Shown: in pieces, positions 46,848-58,832 of the stretch
Position numbering within the stretch: the stretch's first letter is position 1
Layout of the letters: every line of letters starts with the position of its first letter
Source of the DNA: Dacryopinax spathularia
Lineage: Eukaryota; Basidiomycota; Dacrymycetes; Dacrymycetales; Dacrymycetaceae
NCBI GenBank assembly: GCA_037974965.1
Contig: JBBPFI010000005.1
Location: 310,001-374,000 of the forward strand
Length of the DNA: 64,000 nucleotides
Direction of reading: 5' to 3'
The notes under the pieces: model-generated
What the model was told of the DNA's origin: nothing
What the model saw: only the letters and a program-made list of their open reading frames with translations
Databases searched by the model: none
Translations under genes and position numbers: made by a program

Positions 46848-49800
46848 CTAAACAGCCCTCGCACCCTGCTGCCCCTCCGGCATCCCATCCCCCATCCCAG
46901 CCTCTCCGCTTTTGTCCCCACCCACGCTGGCCCCGCTACTAGAACTTGTCCTGCTCAGCCAACTCCAGCTACTCCCTCTACTTGCCGCTGCGGGCTTCTC
47001 CCCCTCTAGCTCGCCACTTGAAGGCCTGCTCTCCCGCTGGGTGTCCGTGCTCGTCCTAGTGCTGGAGCTCGCAGTGCCGGCACTTGCGCTCAGCAAGCTG
47101 GGATTACTCGCTCCACTGGTCGCTGACCCATCAGCGGACTTGCGTTCCCATAAACTGAACGCCCTCAGACTATTGGGCGGCGACTTTGCCGCCCTCGGTG
47201 TGGCAGGAGCAGGCGCAGGCGCAGTAGGCGTAGTAGGCGACGCCTGACCCTGCGTGAACGCTCCCACTCTTCCAGCTAGAAAGCTCCCCCAACCCCCCAC
47301 GACCCCCGCAACACCCTTCGCTCCCTCCGAGGCCACTGAAGCGCCCTGCTGTAAAGCCGGGCCGAAACTTTCCCTCACTAAGCTTAACTGCCTCAGACCC
47401 GTTGTCGGTCTCGGCGTCTGTTGTTGGGATTGCGGTTGTTGCTGAGCTGATTGTTGAGGAGTCGAGTTGCCAGCTTGGTCGGGAGCGTTCAGCCGCTGGA
47501 TACCGGCTGCTATGTTCGCTTGTAGTCCTTCGGCGGCTTTTAGACCGGATGTCCAGGCTGTGTTGAGTACTTCTCGGGCGGGAGCTATGCGTTCTTCGAG
47601 GTTGAGCTCGTGGAGGCCTTCGGTGAGGCGGACGCCGATATCGGATACTAGGGAAGGGGGGTTGTCGCATGGGTGTCTGCGGGTAAGTGTCAGCACACGT
47701 TGGGGAAAGCACAGCGGAAGAGCATTGAGAGGGGGAGAGATCCCACGGGAGCGGGTAGGAAGGGCGAGAGTGACAGGGGGAGGGAAGAGGATAAGGAAGA
47801 GGACGCACCTCGGCTCGCAAATATCAAACAAAACCGGATCAGTCGTGCGATCCCACAGCTTCCCACACCTGGTCTGCTTAAAGTCCCTAATGAACGCTTC
47901 TCCAAACCTGGCAATCACGTCGTTCGGGCTCGCTACACAATCCTACATCAGTACGCTGCTCATAAAGGAGGGAGGAAGGGAGGGGAGGGGGAAGGGGGCG
48001 GGGTGGAGTAGAAGGGAAGGAGGGAAGCAGGGGGGCGAAGAGAAAGGACGTACGAGCACCAGAAATGAGAACGTCGTTCTTCGCCCCTTTGGACAAAAAG
48101 TCGGCATATTTGATCCCCGACAGTGCAGAACATATATAGTCTTCGAATTTTGCACGGAGGTAGTCGTCGCTGCCCAGGAACCTGTCTAGTGTCAGCATCA
48201 CCAGGCACGGCAATCCGCACGGCAAGCAGGAGAGAATGAGCAGGAGAGGGAGACGGAGGGAGGAAAAGAGACAGAGGGGGAAGGCGGCAGGCAAAGAGAG
48301 GAAAGAGAGAGAGGAGGAGGAGAGAACGCACTGCATCCCCACCGGCCTCCCCGGATCCCCCTCGACCCAAGTCTCCTGCACACTCCTAACAATCTCCTCC
48401 ATCCACTTCCTATCCGCCGACGTAAGCCCCACAGTCCTCTCCGTCCTCGCATCCGAAAACTCAAAGCTCATGCTCTCGATATTGACCAACAAGTCCGGCC
48501 TTGCGTCCCGTTGCTGGGTGACGATGTTATTGGTCGTGCCGCATAAGTAGCCGGAAGCTTGTTTGAGCATGTCGACTTCTTGCAGCGGGAGGTAGGGCTG
48601 GAAGAAGCTGTCTTTCCCGAAGACGTTTAGCGGTAGCCCCAAATAGCGCAGGAGAGAAAGTCGGTCGGAAGTGCGGAGTTCGGAAGGACGTTCGAAGTCG
48701 TTTTCGCGTCTGTCGTGTAGTGGGGACGCGCAGTCGCTGAGATGGTCGAGCAGGCCGGGGATGAGAGAGACGAGCGAGTATTGGTACGTGCAGAGGGTCT
48801 CGACGGGTTGGCCGAAGAACATGATCTGCAGACACTGGGGTTAGCGTCTGTCCTTTCTCACTTGCGGCTTGCCCGTTCGGGTTTCGGAGCAAGCCAAAGT
48901 AGCGCACCTTCTTCTGCAACAAAAGCATCTTGAGCAAAATCAACGTCTTATGCCTGAACTTATGCACCAACTCCCGCCTATATGCGTCCCATTAACCATC
49001 CATTCCACGGATGAGGAGAACGGACAGGGGACGCACAGACTTGTACCCATATACAGCGCACTCTCTGTCAGCTGCCCACTCAAGCTGCCCTCAAGACTCT
49101 GATAAAAGTCTACAAGGATCTGGGTCTCGTCGAAGTTCCTGTCCGTTCTGTCAGCACCGGTCCAACATCATCACTGCTTCTTCCCCGCTCATCAGAGCCC
49201 AGCAGAGTGAAGAGGACGAGGACGAGGGAGAGGGAGGAGAGCAGAAACGTACAGCTGATTAAAATAAGCCCTTGTAACAACCCCCAACTTATCCCTAATC
49301 GGGCCAAAGATCGGTTTGCTCGCCAGGACCACCACGGCCTTCTGGACCGTCGATCTCGTAACATCCGCAGATTTCTTCGTTAGCTGGGACGCTTGAATTT
49401 GGCGGTTGCAGCTGGTTTCTTGTTAGCCAGGGGCCAGGAGAGAGGAGAGAGAGAGGAGGTGCAGGAGGGGGGGAATGGGATGAGGTGGGGAAAGGTGGGG
49501 TGAGAGGAAGAGGAGAGGCGGACATACGAGATCCCGAATACCGTTTGTGGTTGTCCGTCCGGCGAGATATGCGACGACGATAGATGGAAATAACAGTAAT
49601 CCTCACTACTCTGCCCCGTATGTCAGCACCCACTCTCTCCGCCCACCTCGCACAAAGCCAAACAGCGAGCACGCAGACAGAAAGAAGAGCAAGACAGAAG
49701 GGGGACGCACCAAATGCGCCCCATCGGGCAGCGCCAAAAACGGCAGAATCCCACACATCTCCTCATCCGCGCCTAACATCGGCGGGACAGTAAACTCGAC

Positions 49801-50634
49801 TTTCGGCCCAACGAGGTGATTGAAGTCAATCACCACCACTCCTAGAATCAGTTCTCCTTTCGTGTATGTCAGAGGGAGGGAAGCCGGGCGGGGTCGGGGG
49901 ACGGGCATCGTCGCTATTTGTGGGGAGGGGCTGCCGGAGAGGATCTGGGAGAGACGGGCTGAGAGGGGTGTTTTGGGTGTTTGCTGTTGGTTGGTTGGGG
50001 GAGGATAGGAGGAGGGGGGAGGGGTTTGCTGGAGTTGTTGTTGTTGAGTGTGCAGCTCGACGGCGGGGCCGAGGACGTTGGACGAGGAGGAGGGGGTGAT
50101 GGGCGTAGTTTCGTTGCCTTCGAGAAGACGGGACATGGACGTAGCGCTCGTTATGGTCGTTGCGGTCCTCAGAGCTCCTACCTCATCGTCCTCTTCCTCT
50201 TCCCCTCGTTCTCCCTCTTCTTCTCCCTCTTCTTCTCTCCTGCCATACCCGTCCGAAGCGGAAAAAGACGCCCACTGACTCTCCCTCCGCAGCCCAGGGC
50301 TCAGCTCCCCTTCTTCTCTGAAGAACTCCCTGCTAGCGCTGACAGGCACGGGGATCCCATCCTCCCCCGTTTCCCTGATCAGCGTGCTGCTCGGTCTGCC
50401 GGACTTGGACGGGCTGTGGGAGGTTGTGGTGGGTGAACGGGGTGGGGTGGAGAGGGATATTGATTGGGCGTCTGAGAGGGATAGGTCGACGTCCGGATCT
50501 GTTGGGTCGAGGTCTTCTTGTGCGTAGTCGTGGGAGGAGATATGTTCAGTATTGGTATTGCCGGCGTGGGAGGAATGTAGTGGGTGAGAGTAGATATCGT
50601 CTTCGTCCGGAAGGGTTGAGGGGTCTAACGCCAT
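46848..50634 (-). CDS. AVL9: Avl9-like late secretory pathway protein
   Basis: The start is MALDPSTLPDEDD at 50634. The first 230 residues are acidic and low-complexity. The Avl9/DENN-type region begins GVVVIDFNHLVGPKVEFTVP and continues CGILPFLALPDGAH, DVTRSTVQKAVVVLASKPIF, GPIRDKLGVVTRAYFNQ, LVHKFRHKTLILLKMLLLQK, GQPVETLCTYQYSLVSLIPG, FLPLQEVDMLKQASGYLCGTTN-type motifs, and SDDYLRAKFEDYICSALSG. A 280-residue Ser/Ala-rich tail follows. Avl9 acts in exit from the Golgi in yeast and belongs to the DENN-related group. About nine introns; those near 47680-47808, 47935-48053 and 48186-48331 are packed with pyrimidines on the coding strand. The tail is longer than in yeast. Confidence 0.9.
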
Positions 50635-51070
50635 GTTGCCAGATATCCAAACAAACTGAGGAGGTCTAACAATGAGCACCACTAGCAGTCAAAGACTACG
50701 AGCTGCATAGAGTCGATGATGACGATCGCCAAACGTATGCACCAAACGCAGCAAGGGAGTGAAGATGCGATCGAAACGGTTTGCTATATGCAGAAACGCG
50801 CGAAACGCGTGCTATGCCCTTTGGTTCTCCGCGTCGGAAGCGAACGATCGTCGTCATAGCGCTTCGTGGGACTTCTCAGACATTCCTGATGATCTAGTGG
50901 AAGAAGAGGATACGTTTCATTCGAGTTTGTACTGGTACAGTTGGCCAACGGTGTATGGATCTACGGTCGGCTCGTTGAATGTACAGTAAGGGCCTGGACC
51001 CATTAGAATTACATCGATCGCACTCCTCCAACCCTCCCGCACAACCCCGCACCCCGCACCCAGCGAGCAG
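50635..51070. other. Intergenic between AVL9 and URC1
   Basis: Upstream region of AVL9 and 3' flank of the Urc1 gene. No gene seen. Confidence 0.5.
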
Positions 51071-53599
51071 CTAATGTTCCGCCTCCTCCCAAGTCCTCCC
51101 CACCGTCCTCTTCAGATCCTGCTCCGTGACCTTCCTCCCGCTCGAGAAATACCCAGCGGCAATCTTGGCGTCTATCTCTACCCTCGAGTCGGGGGGGATG
51201 AGGTGATCGGGTATGTCGTACCGCTTTAGGATCTGGATCCCGGAGGAGGTTATGGCGTCGTATTTCCTGCGGCACGGGCGTCAGGCGTCAGCTCGTGCAC
51301 TGCTCGTTGTCTCTCCAACAAGTCTTGTGCGCAGGGTGGAGCGGGGAAAGGGAAGGAGTGAGGAAGGAAGCGGAAGGAGGATGAAGGAGGGGGAGGGAGA
51401 GGAAGGGAGAAGGAGAAGGAGAAGGAGAAGGAGAGCAGGAGACACGGACGCACATATCACTCATCGACACCATATTATCCACCTTCCTAATCCCCAACCA
51501 ATGCAGCACATCCGGCATAAGCGCCTGAAACCGCATATCCTTCACGCCCGCAATCATCTCCGTGCTCTTAAAGTACCTATCCGCACTATCGCCCCCCCTC
51601 TTCCTGAGATTATACACCAGATACTTGGTCACTTCACCCAGCGCGCGTCCTTCTTTCCGGAAGTAGACTATTACGCCCACCCCGCCACGCTGCGCGCACC
51701 GGACCGCTTCTTCGATCGCGAATACTAGGTAGGGCTTGCACGTGCAGATGTCGGAGCCGAAGACGTCGGAGCCGTTGCATTCGTCGTGTACGCGGAGGGT
51801 GAGCTCTTTGGAGGTGTCGTACATATAGTGCGGGGGGCCGACTGTGAGCAGGGTCAGCATACCGTCTAAACTGCCGCCTTACTCTCTACGTGTACTGTGG
51901 CAGACTCGCGGAGAGAGGCCGGAGAGAGGGAGGGAGAGGACGCACAGATGTAGACGGTCAACCCCCCAATAGGAGGCAGGAAGACCTTGATATCCGGCCG
52001 CGTAATCAGCTCGGGGTACATCCCGCCCGTCTCCTCAAACAGCGCCCTCCTGAGGAGCTGTTCCGTTCTACAATATCACGATCAGCATACATCCCAGTCC
52101 CACCCCATCCCTACGCAAGAGAAACCAGGAAGCCACAAAAGAGAGGAAGGGAGGGAGAAGGAGAGCAGCATGAGGAGAGCAGCAGGAGAGCAGCAGGAGG
52201 AGCAGCAGGAAGAGGAAGAAAGACGCACATCCCAAACCTCGCCGCCACCCCCGGCAACCACCACACCGGCTCCACAGCCGCCTTACTAACGACCAACTCC
52301 ACGCCCGGCTCCTCCACCTTCCCCAAATACCCCTTAACATCCACCCTATGCTCATTCTGCTGCGCATGCACGCCCGGGTCCTCCAACACCTCCTTCGGGA
52401 TCTCCAGCGGTCGACTACGGAGGACGAACTTCCCATCCACCGGCAGCCGGCCCAAGCGAGCAGCCTCGTCGATCTCGCTCATCTTGATATGCGCCTTCGT
52501 AACCGCAATACTCGGTCTTATATCCAGCCCCGTGGCGATCTCCTTACTAAACACCTGCGGCGCCAGATGACCCCACGGATCCAAAGAAACGATCTTTGAC
52601 GGATCGGCCCAAGCGGGCTGGAAAGGGATCTCAACGGGCGGTTCGGTATGCGTGTAATCTGGCCGATGTGTGGGGGAGAGGGTGCGCAGGGCGATGGCTA
52701 GGGCGCGGTAGGTCGCGTACCCGCCGGAGTGGGCGCCGATCGCGTTCCTCAGCTTGATGTTCCCTTGGAGGCGGGAGCAGAGGATTGGGCCGCGGGCGAG
52801 GGGGGTGGGGGCGCCCCAGGTTAGGGGGACGGGGTGGATGCCTGTTTGGTCTGGGTAGGCTGGGGGAAGGGGGCGTCAGCGGCCAACCTCAATCCGGGGT
52901 CGAGTGCGAGAGCAAGCAGAGAGGGGGGGGAGGAGGAGGGGAGGAGAGGGAAAGAGAAGGGAGAGAGGGAGAAGGAGACATACTAGTTATAATGACCCTA
53001 TGAGGATACAGCTCCTCGCTCTTCTTCTTCTCCCTCTCCTGCCTCCCCGCCGCCCCACTCGCAGGCGAAAACGGTCCACTCAAAGGAGGCGGCGACCCAT
53101 GTGGGATGCTTTGCCCACTTAGGCTACTGGAGTACCGGCGTGCTTGGAGGGAAGGGATGGGGATGGGGGAGGAGGAGGGGGAGCCGTCTATTGGTCTGAG
53201 GGCGGGGGAGGGGCCGGGGGAGTGGGAGTGTTGGGCTGTTAGGGCGTCCACCTGCGCGTTGCGAACACATACAATTAGTATCACAGTCTGATTGCGGAGG
53301 GGAGGTACCGGTGGGCTGGGGAAGCGCACCTTAGCAGCCAACTCGGCATTCTGCTTTGTTAAGATCGCCAGCTGCTGCAAGATCTGGCTCAACACCTCCG
53401 GTCCCGCCCCTACACCACCTGCAGCAACACCATTCGCAGTCGCAGAAGCAGTCCCGTTCGTATCGCCCATATTACCGACACTACCAGCAGCAGAGGAAGG
53501 GAGGGGCAAGGGGGGAATATCAGGCGTAGCGGTTATATACTCTCTCCCTTGCTGGCCGTCAGTAACACGGTCTCGTGCGCTGCTGTTCGGGTGCGGCAT
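51071..53599 (-). CDS. URC1: Urc1-like uracil catabolism protein (GTP cyclohydrolase II domain)
   Basis: From MPHPNSSARDRV at 53599. Residues 1-75 are low-complexity, then a short leucine coiled coil (VLSQILQQLAILTKQNAELA), a Pro/Ser linker, and the Urc1 body: YPHRVIIT, HPVPLTWGAPTPLARGPILC, GAHSGGYATYRALAIALRTL, IEIPFQPAWADPSKIV-like and DPWGHLAPQVF. The C-terminal half has the GTP-cyclohydrolase-II-like core with zinc-type Cys ligands (HDECNGSDVFGSDICTCKPY) and the YFRKEGRALGEVTKYLVYN motif, ending EEAEH. In yeasts Urc1 belongs to the URC pathway that uses uracil as nit­rogen source. At least five introns, with pyrimidine-rich ones at about 51266-51454, 52064-52229 and 52861-52982. Confidence 0.88.
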
Positions 53600-54351
53600 T
53601 CAAGGAGAGATGAACAAGTTGAGGCAGATCGCGGTGTGACGCTGATAATGACGCTGAGGACGATAGAGCGGATATGGAGATTGGCTGAGGTGATACGGAG
53701 ATAGCCGACCAACGTGCGCTCCCTCTCTGTGCGGGCGCGGGGAGATAGGGGAACGTTGCGGGAACGTTGGGAACCGGTGGCGGGAGGGGGGTTGCGTTGC
53801 ACATGCCCGGTCGCCCGATCGGCCCGATCTGGAGGGTCGGCGCGAGTGCCGATGATCTGGGCATAGATAAAAGGCTAGTGTGCTCTGATCCTCCTGTTGA
53901 CCCTCTTCGCTCCATGACCATCTTTTTTTCCTTTTGCGCTCTGGTTGCTGTGATGATAATACTCTGATCTTCTGTGAATACCTTCCTCCTCACTATCACC
54001 TGTAGTGAAGAGGAGGGTCTTCAATAAAGAGCTCCTTGTCAATCAATGCTGGAAACTGCTGGCTGGAACCGTGCCGCAGGAAATCAGCTCGTGCACAATA
54101 AGATACATGATCTTTGATGCTCCTGCACTCATGCTGGCTATCAACCTTTGAACAGAGTTCTCATCTTCCGACGGGTCCGGTTCAAGATGGGACAGGTGGA
54201 TTGGCCACAACTAAAAATGGACAGAAGAAGAGGTGCCCGTCCGCGACAAGAGCTCTTAGCATTGTTCTGGTCTCTAGTCCACAACCAGGCTCACACGGAT
54301 GAGATTGCACGCCATCTACACGACAGGAGCATCCATCTCCCCATGACTGGC
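53600..54351. other. Intergenic between URC1 and the GH3 gene
   Basis: 5' flank of URC1 and 3' flank of the GH3 gene. A minus-strand frame at 53559-53999 overlaps the URC1 start and has no motif. Confidence 0.5.
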
Positions 54352-57300
54352 TCAAGAGCCAACGGAGAACGTCCCGTTCAGTCGAACCATATCGCTCGTC
54401 CCCACCCGGAGCGTATAACTGCCACTCTCGAACACCCAGCTGTTGTTTGTGCCCCATACGGCTAGGTCGGACATGGGGATGGTGATCGTTACGTCCTGCG
54501 ATTCGCCCACCCTGTGCATTCAATATCAGCGCTACTCCTCCAAAAAAGCAGGGCGAGAGGAGAGGGAGAGGAGGGACGGAGGGAGGAGACAGGCAGGGAG
54601 AGAGGGAAAGATAATGGGGTACGTACGTAAGGAAAACCTTCTTGAACCCCGCCAAAACCTGGTTGGGCATAACGACACTACTGACCACATCGGTCACATA
54701 AACCTGCACGACCTCTCCCCCCTCATACGGCCCCTGATTCCCCACTCTCACAGTAACACTCAGCTCATCCTCCCATTCCAGCCCCTCAGTCTTGGACAGC
54801 CTCAGGTCAGAGTACGTAAACTCCGAATACGACAGTCCGTGTCCAAAGCTCCAGATCGGCTGAGGGGTGGAGAGCACGTATTGGTGCCCGAAGACCAGTG
54901 TCCCGTTTGGGGTGATATAGCCGGGGTCGAGGGGCCGGCCGCCTTTCAGGTAGTTGTAGAATGCTGGTGTCGTGCCGACCGATTGGGGGAATGAGACGCT
55001 TAGTCTTCCGCTGGGGTTGTAGGCGCCGTACAGGACTTCTGCTAGGGCTGTGCCGCCCTTCCCTTCATAGTCAGCATTTCTGTCACTGCTTCGCACTGAG
55101 TAAGGGGAAGTGGGAGGAAGGACGTACGAGTTCACCAGGGTAAAATTGCTGCACCACTGCATCCGCGTTCGCGGCTATCCACGGCTCGGAAACGGGTTTG
55201 CCGCTGATAAACACGACTACCGTCTTCTTGGCTACCTTTTGCACGGCTTGCACGAGCGGGAGCTGCGCGCCGACGAGGGAGAGAGAGGAGAGGTCGACGT
55301 GTTCCCCTGTTGTGGCGTTTGCGCCTTGCCATAGGAGAGTTTGGTCGCGTGACCTGGGGCATTCTGGTCAGCAGGTGCGAAGGATTAGCGAAGACGATGA
55401 CTCACCATGTGCCGACCATGACGACTATAGGGCTTTGATTAGCATTGTTGACATTAGAGAACAAGAGAGACGTACCAGCGACGTCAGAAGCAGCGGCTGC
55501 ATCGATCGCCTCCTGGAATCCGCTTTGATCGTTCGACCAGAGCTGGCAGCCTTGAGCGTAACTAGAGAGTTCCGTTCAGCCCAGATTCGGAACAGATAAT
55601 CCAGGGTTACGTACTTGATCGTGGTATTGGAGCCTTCGAGGAACTGGGTGATCCCGTCCAGAGGGGATATTCCGTTCCTGCGGGATGTGTCAGATCAGAG
55701 CAACTGAACAAGAGATGTCCTTACAATGTAGCATTGAAGAACACGTAGTCGCTATTTTGGCTCAGTGCATGCCCATTTGCCCCTTCAAACGATCACCTAC
55801 CCGAACTACCAAGCGAGTCAGCCTGAAGGACGGCGAATGGAGTGAAAGATCTCACCAGCACCTGCCCAGCACTCGGCCCAATAACCGCCACCGAACCGCC
55901 TTTCTGCAGAGGAAGGACGCCATCATTCTGCAGCAACACGATGCTCTCCCGCTCCATCTGGTGCAAGATCTCGCGCGTCTCCGGCGTACGTATCGTCGCA
56001 TTATAGTCCGCGTAAGGATAAGGATCTGGCTTAGCATCAGTTTTTGGATTCGGAGACGGGAAGTTCGACGGACTTTCGAACAGCCCAAGCTCGAATTTGG
56101 TCTTGAGGATATAGCTGACTGCTTGATCGAGGTAGTTCATCGAGACAGATCCGTTGGCGATCGAGTCTACCTTCCTATTAGCAATTACGCCTCATTCATT
56201 GCAAGAGATCTTTACCAGGCAGGGTCAGATACGTATACGTCCCGCCGCCCATCTCGCCGCTCAGACCGTTTTCGAGTGCGATCTTGGCGGCTGTGGCTCG
56301 GTCGCCGGCAACAGCGTGCTCTGTGATCAGGAGATCTACAGAGCCGGCATCGGTCGTCACGAAGCCTTGATAGCCCCATTCGTTTCGTAACTGGCGTATG
56401 CCACGCACATGAGCGCATGGCGACGGTAAGACGAGAAGTGGAACTTACGATGTCGGTCAGAAGATGGTAGTTCGCGACAGCCTGCGGTTGTCACATGTTG
56501 TTCACTTGAAAAGAACGGAGTACTAACGGGAATACCATCATACGACGAATAGGCAGTCATGATCCCCCATGCTTGTCCCTGCACACAAGCCCGATAAAAC
56601 GGCTTGAGATACATAGTCCGCAGTTCACGCTCGCCTCCTGTGACTGGAGCTAGGTTCCTGGTTCCCTTCAGTCGATGAGGCAACGAAGCATTCGAAAACC
56701 ACTCACAGTCCACCTTGTGGAGAACCAAATGCTGCGAAGTGCTTGCAGGTTGCCGCCAGGCGAGCCGAAGCGCTGGATGACGTGTTGCGGCGCGTCCCAG
56801 CTTGAAGACCGGTAACGTAGGCATAACCCATTTCTGTCCATCATCAGACATGCCTCTCGGCTGGGGAACATAACTCACCTCCCGTCAAGAAAGGATCTTC
56901 TCCGTAGTTCTTCGATGTTCAAGACCAGTTGTTGTCGCGGAACACCCAGCCACTCACCTCCTCAACCCGTCCCCATCGTAGCTCACGAGATAGATCAAGA
57001 ACAGGGGCGAAGAGCATGCTGAAGCCCAAGCCTTCAGCCTCACCTCCGATAGACTTTGCAACATTGTACATGAGATCCGTGTTGAAGCTGCAAGCCATGC
57101 CGATGGGGGATGGAAAGATAGTTCCTGCGAGGCGTTAGATATCGTGTCGAGGTATGGCATAGGAGTGCACACCATTGTTCGTGAAGCCATGAAGACCTAT
57201 AGTCATGGTCAATACTGACAAGGGCGAGAAGATGAAACAACACCTTACTTTCCGATTGAATCAACGCAGGGATCCCCAGAGTCGTATTTTCCATAAGGTA

Positions 57301-57718
57301 CTTCTGGCCAACAGTGACCGCGAAGCTGAGAAAGCTTGAATTGCGCCTCAGAGAAGGCCTTATGTCTTACATCGACTTCTCGTAAGGCATCTGATAACCT
57401 GCCCAAATGGCTCCGCTTTTCGTAGCCATCATCTCCACCAGGCCGGTATAGTTGTAGGTCAGCGTGTTGTCCAGAGGATCCGTCATGTTCATCCATCCAT
57501 CGATATCGCCTTGGATGCTGCACGTGCACATGAATAAGACGACTTTAGCCGACCCCTCAGACTCACAGTTGAGACACCTTGTCCTGGACGGACATGCGAG
57601 CCAACAAGTCCGCAACGCGGTCATCGACCGGAGCATTCGGATCTTTGTACAGAGGGGTATCTGCCGCAGAGACCCGAAGAGCAACACCGACAGCACAAGC
57701 AAGAACGGAAGCCAACAT
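54352..57718 (-). CDS. Secreted GH3 beta-glucosidase
   Basis: The start is MLASVLACAVGVALRVSA at 57718, a signal peptide. The GH3 N-domain follows: VDDRVADLLARMSVQDKVSQ, GIPALIQSE-type substrate strand, CKHFAAFGSPQGGLN, GIMTAYSSYDGIP, and the nucleophile region QGFVTTDAGSVDLLI (Asp of TTDAGS). The second domain has EILHQMERESIVLLQNDGVL and VAVVMVGTWSRD. A fibronectin-III-like C-domain ends NGTFSVGS at 54352 (WSFGHGLSYSEF, VRVGNQGPYEGGEVVQVYVT). About 11 introns; the one near 54511-54627 is pyrimidine-rich. The enzyme hydrolyses terminal beta-glucosides (or xylosides) outside the cell and fits with the GH28 gene nearby in plant wall breakdown. Confidence 0.9.
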
Positions 57719-58832
57719 GATGGGCGATTCGTAAGAGGGCAACTACTTTGCTCATTTCGCAAGGTCTTTATGCCCATCTCGTCGCAAGCCTAATCATAAG
57801 CATGCGCTCCCATACTGGTTCGCACTCTTGCCGAATGCGACTGTCGGTCCGAACAACGTGCCGACCGCGAATGAAGGTCGAGACTGGGAGAAAGCGCGTG
57901 TTCTTCCGAATTTCTAGCGCGATGTTCACCGGCCGGCCGAACAAGCCAGGGCCAATTAACGGATGTAGAACTCGTATGAACTGCCCAGTCGCCGAGATTG
58001 CGGTCCCATAACGCGGCAATGTGCGTGTGCTGGCATCCTAGGATTGCAACAAGCAGCGACGACTGGCAGGTGCGGGGAAAGAAGACAATGGTAAGAGACC
58101 AAAATGGAAGAGGTCCGAACAAGCACACCGCAGGCTGTGCAGAAGCAACAATAGAGAGTTTCCGCACGCGCGTGAGGACGGCGACCTCCCGGACCCTGGC
58201 CTGCTAAATTACGATTTTGAATGGGAAACATAGTGACTGTGCCAACGGAAATCTCTTTGCCGTCCTAATGAATCATAGCCTGTACTTGGTCAGATGGAAG
58301 TTCAGGTTGTAGCTCAGGCGGTATTCGAGCGGAAAACTCTTCAGGAGGCATAACAGGTGCTTTGCGTTGATGACAATCTCCTACCCAAAGTAACACTTCT
58401 GATTGGTCAGTTTGGGGTGCGAGGTGAGCCTGATTGGCAGCGACAAAGGGGGCCAAAGTTGACTTAAGTGTCCCCTTGTGGGCTTAGTCCCCACCAACTA
58501 CATAAATAAGGGGGCTTAGTATGTGTAAAAGGGTAGCAATGGTACCCGCAAGTTACTATGTACGACATATAAAAGTCGCCCACAAGGGGTCCAGGGTCCG
58601 TGAGCTTGCTACCCTCACTGGCAGTGCGGAATCTCTCTAATCAGTCGCCTCCGTCCCTTCCCCTGACGCGCGTCACCAACCCCTTGGCAACGCATCTTTG
58701 CTGCTCTTCCCCGCCTTTATTTGCCAATATTTACTGCATCTAATCCTGGTTACACTGCTTGATTCTATAACTATACTGGGACTACGTATACCAGCTTATA
58801 CCTGACTTATTCAAGAACCTGCTCGGCTCGTA
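57719..58832. other. 1.1 kb between divergent GH3 and DHHC genes, with interleaved inverted repeats
   Basis: No gene is supported. At 58472-58614 two inverted-repeat pairs interleave (CCCCTTGTGGGC with GCCCACAAGGGG; GGGTAGCAA with TTGCTACCC), with a TATA-like ACATATAAAAG at 58564. This may be a small non-autonomous element, a worn solo-LTR-like fossil, or a promoter. Confidence 0.5.
58472..58614. repeat. Interleaved inverted repeats (pseudoknot-like order)
   Basis: Pair A is 58472-58483 with 58578-58589, 12 of 12 complementary. Pair B is 58531-58539 with 58606-58614, 9 of 9. Each B arm lies on a different side of A's right arm. A hairpin GGGTA-GCAATGG-TACCC sits at 58531-58547. Confidence 0.75.
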
